NCBI GenBank assembly: GCA_002946415.1
Contig: NJPS01000046.1
Location: 1,240,001-1,304,000 of the forward strand
Source: Rutstroemia sp. NJR-2017a BVV2
Lineage: Eukaryota; Ascomycota; Leotiomycetes; Helotiales; Rutstroemiaceae
Length of the DNA stretch: 64,000 nt
Direction: 5' to 3'
The notes beneath the pieces are model-generated. The model made no database searches, was not told the DNA's origin, and saw only the letters and a list, made by a program, of their open reading frames with translations. Shown here piece after piece: positions 44,692 to 57,027 of this stretch. The stretch's first letter is position 1. Each line of letters starts with the position of its first letter. The translations under genes were made by a program, and so were the position numbers.

Positions 44692-46675
44692 ATGGCGCAA
44701 CCACAACAGCAGCAGCAGCAATATGCGATGCCGCAGAGGCCATTCTCCCCTCCTCAACCTGCGACCTCACCTTCAGGAACACCACAGTTTTCATTACAGC
44801 CGCACAAACGACAAAGATTATCGCCCAATCCGTCATCTCAACCAGGTACGCCATACGTCCAGTCGCCTTATGCTATGAGCCCTGGAGCTTCTGGTCCACC
44901 TTCGACTGTAGCTTCTCCTCACTTTTCGACTGTGCAAATTCCTCAGGGAGTTTATAATACACCTTATTCGAACGGGTTAAATGCGCCTTCCCCTTCGCTG
45001 AGCATGCCACCAACCCCAGGTGCGCTGCCACCTCAAGCGCAACCTAGTCCTCTAGCTTTCCCTGGCCAGCCTCAGCAACAACATCCAGGTACTATGGCGC
45101 CAAATCAATTCAACAATTTCACGTTGCAGATGCCACAACAACCTGGCGGTGCAATGGGTCCACCTTCAAGACCAGTGGACAGATCTAAGGTTGACGGCAT
45201 GGATCCGATGGATGTATTGGGAGGGACTGGTATTGATCTAGCGGAGGAGGAATTATACACTTTCCAACAATACAATGCATCGTTCAATTCACAGGTTTCA
45301 GGATCACAAGCAGGCACTATCTCATCTGGTCACAGCTTCACTCAGTTTCCTCCTGGAGATGAACGTTCCTTCTACGGCTCAGGTCCTGCGAATCAGCCTG
45401 GCGAAGCACCGAATACAAAATCTCAAGAAGAGTTTGACAAAAAGGCGGCTGATAAAGCGTGGCACGATGCGGCTCGTAATCTTGCGGTTTCGAGGCAGAG
45501 AGAGTTAAACAATCCGTTTTTGATCGTGGCGAACGTACATAAAAGGATGGAGAAGATAGCTCAGGATAATGGTCTCACATTAAACACAGACAGTAATGGC
45601 AAAATGGGCACTATGAAATTACCAGAAAATTTCCCAAACCCTACCGTCAAAACACAAACAGCTGTGGGCCCAAATGGAGCCTTATCAGCTACAAGTGGTA
45701 CCTTTATCCCACTTGATTCACTACTGGTTGACCAACTCGCGCTCATGTCCATTGCCACAAAGCACCGTCTTCGTGGCTTATTGGAGGACGCAACCAAGTT
45801 GACCAAAGGAAGGCAGATGAACTCACATGGACAAATCAGGGACGAGTGGATAGATGTCGCAGTTCCAAATAGTGCTACGCAAAGTAGTGTTGTGGTTGAT
45901 GGTGCTCCAAGGAGCGGATGGGAGAGTGCTGTCAGCCCTCTCACCAACCCTCTAAAGCGTATGTATTACTTGAGCAATATGTTTCGGTTCAAGCTAATCA
46001 AGCCAAGGCTCCCTCTCAAATGCAAATAGATTACCAACACCCGTATCAGACGCTTCCAAGGCACAGCCGAAATCGTTCTCGAACGAGGTGGCAGCTGCTC
46101 TGCGAACACATGCAAACAAGGAGCGTAATGCAGAAGAGGCCAGACTGAGAAAACGTCGGGCTCGAGAGATGGGTGAGGGGTCTCGCGCTGGCTCTGTTGC
46201 TCCTGGTACTCCTGGTTCTATTGCTCCGGATCTTCTAGATAAGGCACCTACGAAGAAAGAACAAAAGAAGAAAGCCGAGGCGAAGGTCAGCGAAGCAGCA
46301 AGTCATGCCGCTGCTAATGTGACTACTACAACGTTCTTGGGTGGAAGAAGTGGTTTGTTTGGAAAGAAGAAGAATTACTCTTGGATGACAGCTGGAAGCG
46401 GCGGCGGTGGTGGTGGTGGTGGTGGCAGTGGTACAAGCACTCCAGGAAGAATCATAACACAGGGTCTTGGCGGTGCTAGCAGCCCAGCAGCGAACACTGG
46501 ACCAGAAAAACTCACAGCGGACGGTGTGCGTAGAATGGGCGCTTGGCGAGAGGATGGGGACAAGGGACGCAACGTACAGATTCGAGACTGGATTATGGTT
46601 CTCGAAGAAGATGGCCGGGAGAAAAAGGCTCTGCAAAAGGCTTACACGTGGCTTGATCAATCGGAGCCTAAGTAA
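44692..46675 (+). CDS. TAF4: TFIID subunit TAF4
   Basis: Two exons, 44692-45958 and 46008-46675, 644 residues. The 49-nt intron starts GTATGT and ends at the unusual acceptor CCAAG, the only choice that keeps frame and yields NPLKRSLSNANRLPTPVSDA; the next AG (AATAG) breaks it. TAF4 forms a histone-fold pair with TAF12 in the core of TFIID. Residues 1-170 are Gln/Pro-rich and disordered. The TAF4 domain runs from about 235 to the end: AWHDAARNLAVSRQREL and NPFLIVANVHKRMEKIAQDN, then DSLLVDQLALMSIATKHRLR with LLEDATKL, a basic helix EEARLRKRRAREMG, and the C-terminal VQIRDWIMVLEEDGREKKAL motif. A nine-Gly run encoded by a GGT/GGC repeat interrupts the C-terminal part. Confidence 0.93.
46398..46429 (+). 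repeat. TAF4: GGC/GGT trinucleotide repeat coding for poly-Gly in TAF4
   Basis: Short in-frame run giving nine consecutive Gly in a loop of the C-terminal domain; a candidate length polymorphism. Confidence 0.75.
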
Positions 46676-47914
46676 AGATATTTCGTTTTGTAAACAGGAC
46701 AGTTATCAGATGTCGTTATGCGCATGGCGTTGCATGGATCACTCGGCGTTGGTGTGTCGGTCTCTTCAAAGGAAAAAAGAGGAGACCACACATACTGGGT
46801 TGGTAAATTGCATATTGGTCATACCATTGGGCTTGATTTGCGTATCGATCAGGCTTTTGATATAGACATATTATTTGGTACAATAGCAATAGCAAAACTT
46901 TATTCTTAAACCGCTTTGGATTCTGCGTGCATCTGGGATGAAGACAGCATGCTTTCACCCCCAACTCCGTAGATTTCTCGTTACCGCTGGGATTCTAGAC
47001 GCCATAGGCTAACAATTTCTTATTCTGTCCTTCGGGATTCTTGTATCGCTGAGTGTTTCCGTCGTAATATGTCTGGTCTGGCTGTTGGTTTAGCGCACTT
47101 GATTGGTTGTGTTGCATTGGCCGTTCGCATCTGGTAGGTGCTTGAATGCAATGGACCCCTTCATAACACATGTTGGACCGAGACATATTGTGCTTGGCTA
47201 CCAAACATTTATCTTCACCGTCCGACATAAGTTACATGTGATGAACCAACTCTCAAAAGCCAAAATTCAATTCGTCTCGGCTACTCACGTCCCAAGTCCC
47301 AAGTCTCAAGAAAAAGGCTTAGATCAATCAACGGTCAACGGATTCCGATAATCGGGGAAACCCGTAGCTTTATAACCCAGATCTCAGTCGTCCCTGCTCT
47401 CTAGTCTAGACTTCAAGTCTCTGCCACAATCTGACGAATCATTGCTCTTATAATAGTTTCCTCTGAGTAATACTGCGCATGGTCAAAAATACATACGCAT
47501 CATATACCGTTTTCATACTTTCCTTATTAAGAGTTGCATTTCCCCGGATTTCTTAATCATTCTTTAGTTTCTTTGGTTTTCTACTCTTCGACGCAAGGGC
47601 ATTTGTGGTCGGATTCTGTTAGGTAATTGATTGCGACGACTGCTTGCAGAGTGAATCATCTCATCTCCGTTTGTGTCGAAGTTCTTCCTCAACTTCTCCG
47701 TCAGTACTCTTTTTGTACCATCCATTTTGGTGCACCACTCTGCCGGATAAAGACTTTCCAGAACAACCAACCATAAAGTGACGTCTTCGGCATTCCGCTC
47801 GCGAAAGAAAAACGATAGGAAGGCGCAGATTGTGGCGCAAACATCAAAACCCAAGTCGACGAACCGAACGTTTGGATTAAATGAGAAGAAGCGCAAGACG
47901 TTCCCACAGCAATC
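46676..47914. other. Intergenic 1.2 kb between TAF4 and the Nramp transporter
   Basis: TAF4 3' flank and Nramp upstream region. A minus-strand frame from 47564 reaches back over the Nramp start and has protein-like composition; see findings. No RNA gene recognised. Confidence 0.4.
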
Positions 47915-49884
47915 ATGAATTGTCCGTCGAGAACTGATGAGCCGTTGGAGGGCGATGGATATAATCAGAATCCGAATGCGCTGGCTAATGATCTCACGAC
48001 GAGGGAGGATCTGATTGGGAGGGCTAATGGGAGGGCGCTGAGGAGGAGTTTGGAGGATGAAGGGGTGGAGAATATTAATGACTTGATGGAGGATACGGGA
48101 GAGGGTATTCGGTCTAGGAATAGGAAGGGGGAAGGAGGAGGAGGGGGGATGTTGAGGGAGAGAGGCGGTGGAGAGGATGGGAAGAGTGGTCACGTGGTGA
48201 GACCATCCGTCCAGACTTCGGACGTCAGTGATAGGGGAGGCAGTGGAAATGGAAGTGGAGGTGAAAAAGGACGTATTGAGAAATATTTCAATATGCCCAA
48301 AGAATCACTCTTGCGATTCAAGCAAGTGATGATCAAATTTGCCAAATTTATCGGGCCAGGCTTCATGGTAAGTTATTTCAGCACCCATCTTCTACATCTA
48401 GCGACGAAAAAATTACTAATGGAAGCACGCAGGTCTCGGTGGCATATATTGATCCTGGAAATTATGCTACGGATGTTGCTGCTGGGGCAACGTTCAGATT
48501 TCGACTTTTGTTCATCGTACTAATGTCGAATGTTTTCGCCATCTTCTTGCAGAGTCTCTGCATTAAACTTGGCACTGTCAGCGGGTTGAACCTCGCTGAA
48601 GCATGCAAAGCGCACCTGCCGAAATGGCTAAATATTGTTCTATATATCATGGCTGAAGGAGCTGTATGTTACTGTTCCCCTCGATTCCTTTGACTTGGCT
48701 AACAAAGTATAGATAATCGCTACCGACATCGCGGAAGTGATAGGTACAGCTATCGCCATCAATCTCCTGATACCTCAAATACCCTTAGTTGCAGGCTGTG
48801 CATTATCCATCCTCGACGTTCTAATCCTTCTCATTTTCTATCCTGGAAACGGTGAAATGAAAAGATTACGATATTTCGAGATGTTTGTTGCGGCGTTGGT
48901 GCTGGGTGTTGTGGTTTGCTTCTGCATACAACTCTCGCTCATCCAGGATACGTCTGTAGGAGAAGTCTTCAGGGGTTACCTACCATCTAAAACTATTGTA
49001 CAATCTCAAGGGTATGTACATACCTCCTTCTCTCCCCCACCAAACCCTCCAGTATACTTACCACCCGCAGTCTCTACCAAGCATGCGGCATCCTCGGCGC
49101 CACCGTCATGCCTCACAGCCTCTACCTCGGCAGCGGCATCGTGCAACCGCGCCTCCTCGCCTACGACAAAAAGCACCACCTCGTAAAAGAAGACTTCACC
49201 CTCTCCTCCAAAGACCCCTACCATCCGTCCCTCCCCGCCATCACCTTCTGCCTCAAATACTCGTACGCCGAACTGGCCCTGTGCCTCTTCACCTTCGCGC
49301 TCTTCGTCAACTCCGCGATCCTGATCGTGGCCGGGGCCTCCCTGTACAACAACCCAGCCGCCCCCGCCGCCGACCTCTTCGGCATCTACGACCTCCTCGT
49401 CTCCAGCATCTCCAAAGCCGCCGGCACCATCTTCGCGCTGGCCCTCCTCCTCTCCGGCACCTCCGCCGGCATCGTCTGCACCATCGCCGGGCAAATGGTG
49501 TCCGAAGGGGCACTCAACTGGTCGATCCGCCCGTGGCTGCGCAGACTACTAACGCGCAGTCTGTCGATTACGCCGAGCATTATTATCGCGGGGGCGGTAG
49601 GGCGGGAGGGGTTATCCGCTGCGCTGAACGCGAGCCAGGTGGCGCTGAGTATTACGTTGCCGTTTATTTCGGCGCCGCTGATCTACTTTACGTGTCGCAA
49701 TCGGTATATGACGGTGCGGTGTGCGGGGGATGAGGCGGGAGGAGGGGAGGAAGAGGAGCTGAGGGGCGCGGGGACGAAGATGCGGAATCATTGGGTTACG
49801 GCCGGGGTGGCGGGGGGGATTTGGTTGGTGATGGCGTGTATGAATGTGGCGAATTTGGTGTTGTTGGGGAAGGGGGAGACGTAG
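47915..49884 (+). CDS. Nramp-family divalent metal transporter (SMF type)
   Basis: Four exons: 47915-48367, 48433-48663, 48713-49011 and 49071-49884, 598 residues. Proton-coupled uptake of Mn2+/Fe2+ across the plasma or vacuolar/endosomal membrane. Introns are GTAAGT...CGCAG (65 nt), GTATGT...TATAG (49 nt) and GTATGT...CGCAG (59 nt), all frame-preserving. The ~135-residue N-terminus is hydrophilic, Gly/Arg/Asp-rich. Nramp marks are PGFMVSVAYIDPGNYATDVA, with the metal-binding DPGN at residues 158-161, and GILGATVMPHSLYLGSG, with the second metal motif MPHS. The first membrane helix is split by intron 1. About 11-12 spans follow. GC content rises sharply in the last exon. The N-terminal start is less sure than the core, because an antisense frame covers the same stretch. 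Confidence 0.93.
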
Positions 49885-49920
49885 GGGAGAGAGATTCGAT
49901 AGTGTTGGTTAGACAGGGCT

Positions 49921-49994
49921 TGGAATGATTGTGGAATGACTATGAATGGTTATGGAATGACTATGAATGATGGATGGATGGATGGATGGATAGA
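49921..49994. repeat. Minisatellite: imperfect TGGAATGACTATGAATG units then (GATG)n
   Basis: Three related units of the type TGGAATGAYTRTGRATGR followed by about five GATG repeats, just 37 bp after the Nramp stop codon. Confidence 0.75.
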
Positions 49995-50382
49995 TAAAAA
50001 ATTGAGCATGATGGTGAAATGCGCTGCTGATGAATACCCAGGGTAGATAATACAATAGCTCATATACATGTATTGTATAGAGCCGATTTGCTCCTATAAA
50101 TCAAATCAATGCACAAACACATCCAAAGTATGACTCCCGACTCTGTCCATCTCCATGTGTCCTTTTCCATCCCACCCCAATGCCACCGACCAAAGCACGT
50201 CTATCCATCCATTAATCCTATCACATATCATGCCATGTCAACTTCCAGAAAGAAATAAATTCAGAAAGAATGAAAGAAAGTCTTACCCGAACAGCAAACA
50301 GTCCCTCTCCCTTTCTTTCTTCTCTTTTCTGTCCCATCCCATACTTCGCGGGCTCGGCTCTGCTCTGCTCGAAACGCAATCT

Positions 50383-50405
50383 TCACTCACTCACTCACTC
50401 ACTCT
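50383..50405. repeat. (ACTC)n microsatellite
   Basis: About five tandem ACTC units in the glycerol kinase 3' flank. Confidence 0.8.
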
Positions 50406-50904
50406 CGAATCACAATCAAGAAACGCATAAGTCAAACAACCCATCAAGTATATAATTTTAAAATAGTTTTTTTATTTTTTTCATTCATAATCATCATAAT
50501 ATATAAACCAAATCAGTGCCCCTGCTAATCAAAGCAGCTGGTAAATAAATCCCCTCCCCGCTCCCCAAAAACAATCAAGGCAATCCCGCTATGAAAACCC
50601 TATGAATGCCCCGCTCCCATCAAATGTCCCAAAAAGAACAATCTTAACCCACAAAGCGGTATTTCATCAATTCCCCAACACCAGACACTCCCCATAATCC
50701 AACCCAAGTATTATATCCCAATTGTTTTCCACAATTCCCATATCTTGTCGCTTCTATATACAAGTCCATTCCCGACCTTTTCTCCTTTCCTTCGGGTTTT
50801 TTGGGGTATATATCATTATCCCCTTTCTGTCATCATGAGTTTGTTGAATTATTTCTTTTTTGCTTGCTCCATCACCACACCAACACCTCTGCGAATTGAG
50901 ATGT

Positions 50905-52790
50905 TTAGTCGACATCATCCTCATCATCCTGATCCTCGTCTTGGTGAAGCACCCATCCCTTGCTCATCTCAACAGCTTGCTCCCACTTCTTGAACATCTT
51001 CGCACTCTTTGACTTCTTGACTTGAGGAGTGAAGATGGCTCTGTCATCTCTGTTGATTTCCTTCAACTCATCGAACTCCTGCCAGATGTCAACGGCAAAG
51101 CCTGCAGCGATGGCAGCTCCCAATGCTGTTGTCTCACGCATAACTGGGCGGTTGATGGGTATGCCAAGGATGTCGGCTTGGGTTTGCATGCAAAGGTCCG
51201 AATTGGACATGCCACCGTCAACAGCGAGATTCTCCAGTTTGTGGCCAGAGTCTTTCTCCATGGCGTCGAGAATGGCCTTGGTTTGGAAACATGTAGCTTC
51301 CAAAGTGGCACGAGCGATGTGACCACGTTGAGTGTGTTGTGTGATACCGACTAGAAAAGTGATTAGCTGTTGTTCGTAGTTGTACGAGAGTGAGTGAACT
51401 TACATAATGTTCCCTTCGCGGAATCGATCCAGTAAGGAGCGAAAAGACCAGAGAAAGCAGTAACGAATACAACACCACCGTTGTCATCAACAGTTTCAGC
51501 CAATTCGGTGATCTTGCTGGAGTGTGCAATGAAACCGAGGTTGTTCATCAAGAATTTCACACCAGAACCAGCAACTGCAATGCTACCCTCAAGAGCATAG
51601 ACAGGCTTTCGACCATTTCCGAAGTCATAGGCAACAGTTGCCAATAGACCGTATTTGGAAACCACGGGCTTGGTTCCTACGTTGTAAAGCAGGAAACAAC
51701 CAGTTCCGTAGGTGTTCTTTGCGTGTCCCGGCTCGAAGCCACACTGTCCGACCAGGGCGGAGGATTGATCACCCAAACAACCAGTGATCCTGACGCCTTC
51801 CAGCGCACCATACGCCAATTTACCGAACGCTTCTTTATCCGAAGATGGTACGATTTTTGGGAGGGTGACGTTTTTCCTGTCGAGTTGGAAGAAGTTGAGG
51901 AGCTCATCATCGTATTTGAGAGTGTGGAGGTTCATGAACATAGTTCTGGAGGCGTTGGTGGTATCTGTGACGTGCACATTGGCCTCCTTGCCGCCGTTCA
52001 GCTTGTAGATCAACCAGGTATCGACTGTGCCGAAAGATAATCTGCCCTCGTCATAGGCTTTTCGGATGGCTTCCACATTTCGGTACATCCACAGAAGCTT
52101 GACGCTGGAGGGGTATGTAGATAATGGCAGACCGCACAATTGTTGTATGTTGTCCGCACCTTCACGGTCCTTGAGCTCGCGCACAAGGGCTGTTGTTCGG
52201 GTGTCTGGCCAGACGATGGCATTGTATAGAGGCTCCCCGGTGTTTGTGTCCCAGCAGATGGTGGTTTCTCGCTGGTTGGTGATACCAATGGCTTTAATGT
52301 CGGTTTTCTTGTGTCCCATTCCGAGGAATTTTTCTGTCGCCTTCTCAATACATTCTTCCACCGAGTTGACCAATTCTTGAGGATCGTGTTCGTGCCATCT
52401 GCGAAGAAACATTGATTAGCGGCACATTCAATTAAAATGATGTGCGGAATTGGTTAAAACTCACCCTGACTCAGGATACATGTTCTCGAACTCATGCTGG
52501 TGCATTGCCACAGGTTGACCTTCTCCATTGAAGATAATGAATCGTGACGAAGTGGTACCTTGGTCTATGCTACCAATGAACCAATGCTTTTGCTTCTCCT
52601 CTTCAGTTTGACCGAGGTGTTCTGGTAAATGATATTTTGTTTGCTCGATATGTTCAACATGTTCCGCCTCTTCTGGGGACATGTCTCCGGCAGATTCGAG
52701 GTCTTGGTTTCTGTATTCCGCTTCTCTTCGGTATTTGAAACCATCGAGATCGCTATGCGGTATAGGAGCTGGCGGGTTTGGGTGCATCAT
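50905..52790 (-). CDS. GUT1: Glycerol kinase
   Basis: Three exons: 52790-52465, 52398-51404 and 51350-50905, 588 residues. It phosphorylates glycerol to glycerol-3-phosphate with ATP, the entry step for growth on glycerol. Introns are GTGAGT...CGCAG (66 nt) and GTAAGT...TCTAG (53 nt), both restoring conserved stretches (YPESGWHEHDP and GTLFGITQHTQRG). FGGY kinase motifs are GSIDQGTTSSR at the ATP site, ITNQRETT, WPDTRTT, VDTWLIYKLNGG, TDTTNASRTM and GGMSNSDL, with the C-terminal signature around MRETTALGAAIAAG. A ~70-residue acidic, His/Glu-rich N-terminal extension precedes the domain, longer than in bacterial GlpK. The C-terminal tail is a run of Asp/Glu (DEDQDDEDDVD). Adjacent ATGs at 52790 and 52787 are both possible starts. 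Confidence 0.95.
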
Positions 52791-53799
52791 CTTGGCAGAT
52801 GAATATGTGTGTATGCGTTTGTGTGTGTAGGCAGGCAGCTAGGCAGCTAGGTAGCCAGATGGCAGAGAGGTAGAAGGAAGATGAATTGGCTGGGTATCAA
52901 GAGTAACAATGGATTGTAGGTCGCGATTAATGGCTTCTTGAGGAGAAGTTGGAGGATGTTTAGTTTTAAGTGGAAGATAAAGTGGTTTGTGGTTGGAGTA
53001 AACAAGTTGGGGGAATGGAGGTGGGGGAATGAGGAAGGAGGAAGGAGGAAGGAGGCTTGTATAAGAGGAGAAGTATCGGGCGCGACGAGATGATATTAGT
53101 GGAGTAATGGAGATATGGAGATGGCGAGCTGTGTTTGATATGACATCGCGGGAGGGGAGAGGCGCCAGGGAAAACGATCAACCATATAGTAAGAAATCGG
53201 TCGGGCTTGACACACAGATGGCGCAGAACGCAGAACGCAGAACGCAGTAGGGAAGTACGAATATTGTGCCGGTACGGAGTAAGGACCTTGCGCTTCGTTG
53301 GTGAGAGAGTGAGAAAGGTCCCACTCGCACCATTGGATAACTGCCCCGCCATTTTTCTTGTGAGCTTGTGAGCTTGTGCTCTGCCGCTTTCTTTGTTGAA
53401 TTTCGATGGTCTGGGTTGGCATTTGCATGCAAGACCGTCTACCCTTGTCGTGCCTGTCCCCTGTCTTCGATGCACGGCCGTCGATGGAAAAACGATCCCG
53501 CCCACGGCCACGGTGAAAGGCTCCAAACGAAGGAAAAGAGATACCCAATGGGGCTTACTGCGAACGAACCAGAAAATAAGACGAAATTCCTGTCCGGGTC
53601 GCATCTGCAACACAGTCGATCCTCTTTCCACGCCGACATGTGATGGGCGAAAGATCAGCACAAGTGATGAAGGAAGTGAGAGGAATTGGATTTTACAGTG
53701 GATTTGAACAATACGGTTTTTCCTAGGTGCAGAAGCAGTGCAGTGCAGTGCAAGGGACGAAAGGCAGCGGAAGCGGAATAGGAACAGGTAGCTGGTAAC

Positions 53800-53823
53800 T
53801 GGCACTGGCACTGGCACTGGCAG
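53800..53823. repeat. (GGCACT)n short tandem repeat
   Basis: Three to four copies of GGCACT/CTGGCA; noncoding. Confidence 0.75.
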
Positions 53824-56800
53824 ATGTGTGTTTACTTCCCGAAGTCCAGGCTGGATTGGCAAATGGGGGAAATGGAAGAATGGCAGGACTTCGTATGCTT
53901 GTCGCTGCAATCATGAGCGGCCGGCCGGCCATGGTGAGATTATTTCCGCACACGCTGCAGGCCCTCCATATTCCTTCCGTGTTGTTTTCTTCCTTTCCCC
54001 AGAAAGAAGATTTTTCCTTCCTTACCCCAAACCCACATGCTTCATGCTTTGCTCTGGACACAGAGAGAGGAATAATTCACAACGGTCACGGTCGAGCTCG
54101 TTCTACAAACCGGAATAATTATTTCCGTCCTATGGGAGACTCTCCCTCTCCCAGTGCACAGAATGGTTCGAGAGTCGTCACCCTACACACAGACGGGCTA
54201 TAGAAAGACGTACAGCCAGCGTGTACATGCTTCATTCAACCTACTTCGTACATACCAGGTCACTTTCTTTCCTGTCGCCGGATCACGATCGCTCACAGAC
54301 ACGCACGCACCCAAGAATAACATTTGGAAGGATGGAACAATTCCACACCAACCTGCCGACGTGACAGCCAAGACCTGGCCTAGGACCAACCGGGTATCTT
54401 TCTTCCATCCATGTCTACTTCGTATCTGTCTCGCTGCATGCTCCATCTTGCATTTCTGCATTCTGTGACTTGCCGTATCTCCTTGCAAGGCGACTCAATC
54501 CACATGCACACACGTGCAGTTACGGGCGGGCATGTGGCGGTGCGGTGCGCTGCGTCAGGTCTGAGGCGCCCAGAGCTCCCGAGTGGAGAATCTGCCTTCT
54601 TCTGCCACTTCTGCCACTTCTGCCCAGTTTGTACCTGCTGGGTCCCTACGTAGCCGCAACGTCAACGACGGGTTTCGTGCCAAAACGGCTCCAATCGTTG
54701 TGCTTGCTGCCTTGGATTTCCGATCCCTTTGCGAGATCGAGATAACGTAAGGACAGAGATGTTATCATAGCTTCATACCGAGCGTAGCTATGTTATCATA
54801 TCGTATAGATAACATCATATCCCCAATTATTTTTCTCCAACTTACTCACCTTCGCTGTCCTCTCTCCTCGTCGAGAGCGAAACATGGTCCGTATGATCTC
54901 TTTCGCCTTCATAATTTCATCATATCATCCACAAAATTATGGACTTTTGACGATAGTTATGAAAAGGGATCAGGAACCTTGTGTGGCCACGACTCAAGGT
55001 CGACCCCTATTGTCTGCCGTTCTCCATTTCTTCTCACTCTACTCTACGGTCGTGTACAGGTACTTGAGAGCGACTGTCTCGTTTCTCTCAACAACCGTAC
55101 AACTGTACTCTGTCGAGTCTGTGTAGAGCTATCGTGTCTCCGTGTATCAACTGTTGATCATTTGATCGTCCATGCACAAACAGCTCAATGCAACTACTGT
55201 ACGAGTTCTCGTACTTAGTTCCAACAGCAAATCCACACGCACCAAAAATTGTCAACAAAGCCGGCTTCGGCTTGCACCAAAATACTATTCTGCGTCTCCA
55301 ATGGCCAGTCGTCGAAACGCGGCAGAGGCTCTAGAACCCAAAGAACCCAAAGAACCCAAGGAGCTTCCGGAGCGCACCCAACAACACATGCACGAAAGAC
55401 TTCCATTGCAGCCTCGCCCATGCATCCAGGTTTAAACATCCGCGACTCTGCCCCTCTCTTAGCAGGTCTCATGAACCCTTTTTGTCTTTCTTCATGTATG
55501 TACATGTACCGTGCCAATGCCCATCCAATTTTTACAAATTTAGACATGGCAGCGCTTACCGGATTACCCTTTTCGCACAAAGTCGCCTCCCCCCTGCTTT
55601 TCCTCCCCCTTCTCTTGTTTCTGCTTTTTCTGGAGAAAGCTCCAAAGTGCCGGGCTCCCGATAGGAAGAGCCCGTGCTTCTTTGCTTAACTCTCCTCGTA
55701 CTCCACTTCTGCTTTTGCTTGTTCTACGGTAGGTGGCAGCGGAGAGACTCAGAGGCTGTTTACTTGCGTGCGCGTAAGTTGCAAACACGGTACCTCCGAC
55801 CACCCCCACCCCACCCCAACCTACAGTACTTTGTACATCTCCGACTCCCTCCCCCCTCCCCCCCCACATCTCATTACTGTTCAATGAACTTCTAGAACCC
55901 AATATGATTCGGTCCGTTAGAACCTCGGGTCAGCACGCACGTCCAGAACGTCTCTTACTCTTATCAACCAAAAAAACGGGCTCACAAGTGATCACGCTCG
56001 CGCACATCTTTTTTCTCTTCTCTTCTCTTCCCCGGGCCCCCTTCCCCCACGCGTGCAAGATGGGAGGGAAGACCTGGCTAGATGGAAATTGGAATGCGAG
56101 TTGGTACCTGACTACTACCCAATGCATGTGCGTGAGACACTTCCGAATATGCTTTGTGCCCGAGGATGATTGTTGTTTGGTACGGTGATGGATCTGGATG
56201 GTTGCTATTGTGTGAACTATTTGGCTGTCTGTCTGTTTCTGACTATCCGTGTCTCTGTCTGCCTATCTGTCTGTTGTACTGCACCTACCTATTCCGAACC
56301 CTCTCTCAGGGCCAGAATCGAGTCCTTGCGTTAGGTTAAGTTAGGCTATCTATCTACAGTAAAACTACAAACCAAGTACTGTCCTTGGTTTGAGATACAT
56401 GTTTCTTCCCATCTCGAACCTGTTTTCGCCCCCCTTTCCCACTGCCCCATAACATACATGCACGACCGCTACAGTAATGTTTAATCTGCCCGCGTGAACA
56501 ATAAAAAAAAAATGGGTATTCCCCATATATAGCATCCATCCCATCCTATCCGTCCAGCCCTTCCATCTTGTACTAAAAGTACATACCGCTTTCTTCCTCC
56601 GCGACGATCTTTCTGTTGCTTATTTTTTTTCTTTTTCTTTTCTTCTCAATCCCTACACCCAAGATGGGTCATTGAATTAAACAATAAGCGGGCGGGCTCC
56701 GATGTAACGGTGGGGGAACATACAGTAGGCAGAGCACAGTAAAATTCGGTGAATCAATGGATGGATGATTGATGGCGCGGGAACTAGTGCGCATTTTCGA

Positions 56801-57003
56801 GCCTTCGTGTACGCCCACGTTGAGGGGACTGTTTTTGCAGTTTTTTCTTTTTTGAGTGCGATTGGGAATGGGGGTTGGTCACGGGATTGGATTGATTCGA
56901 TAGAGTTCGGTTCGGGTTTTTGGAGGTTGTATGGAGGAAGTGATGTGAAATGAAAAGAAATGAAATTCGATTGATTTAATTCTATATCTTCAAATTATGA
57001 ATA

Positions 57004-57027
57004 TCTCTATCTATCTATCTATCTATA
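57004..57027. repeat. (CTAT)n microsatellite
   Basis: Five to six tandem CTAT units followed by a C/T-rich stretch. Confidence 0.8.

Larger units (their letters stand above)
49885..50904. other. Convergent 3' region (Nramp / glycerol kinase) with simple repeats
   Basis: 1.0 kb. A minisatellite-like block lies at 49921-49994 and an (ACTC)n run at 50383-50405. The right half is C/T-rich on the plus strand, as expected for the glycerol kinase 3' UTR. No gene. Confidence 0.5.

Noticed and set aside
49006..49733. Long Arg- and Gly-rich frames on both strands in the last Nramp exon
   Set aside because: Produced by high GC content; only the Nramp frame carries the MPHS motif and membrane helices.
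52966..53910. 314-codon minus-strand frame
   Set aside because: Low-complexity Ser/Leu/Phe/Pro translation containing tandem-repeat peptides, no domain, overlapped by equally long frames on the other strand; most likely noncoding.
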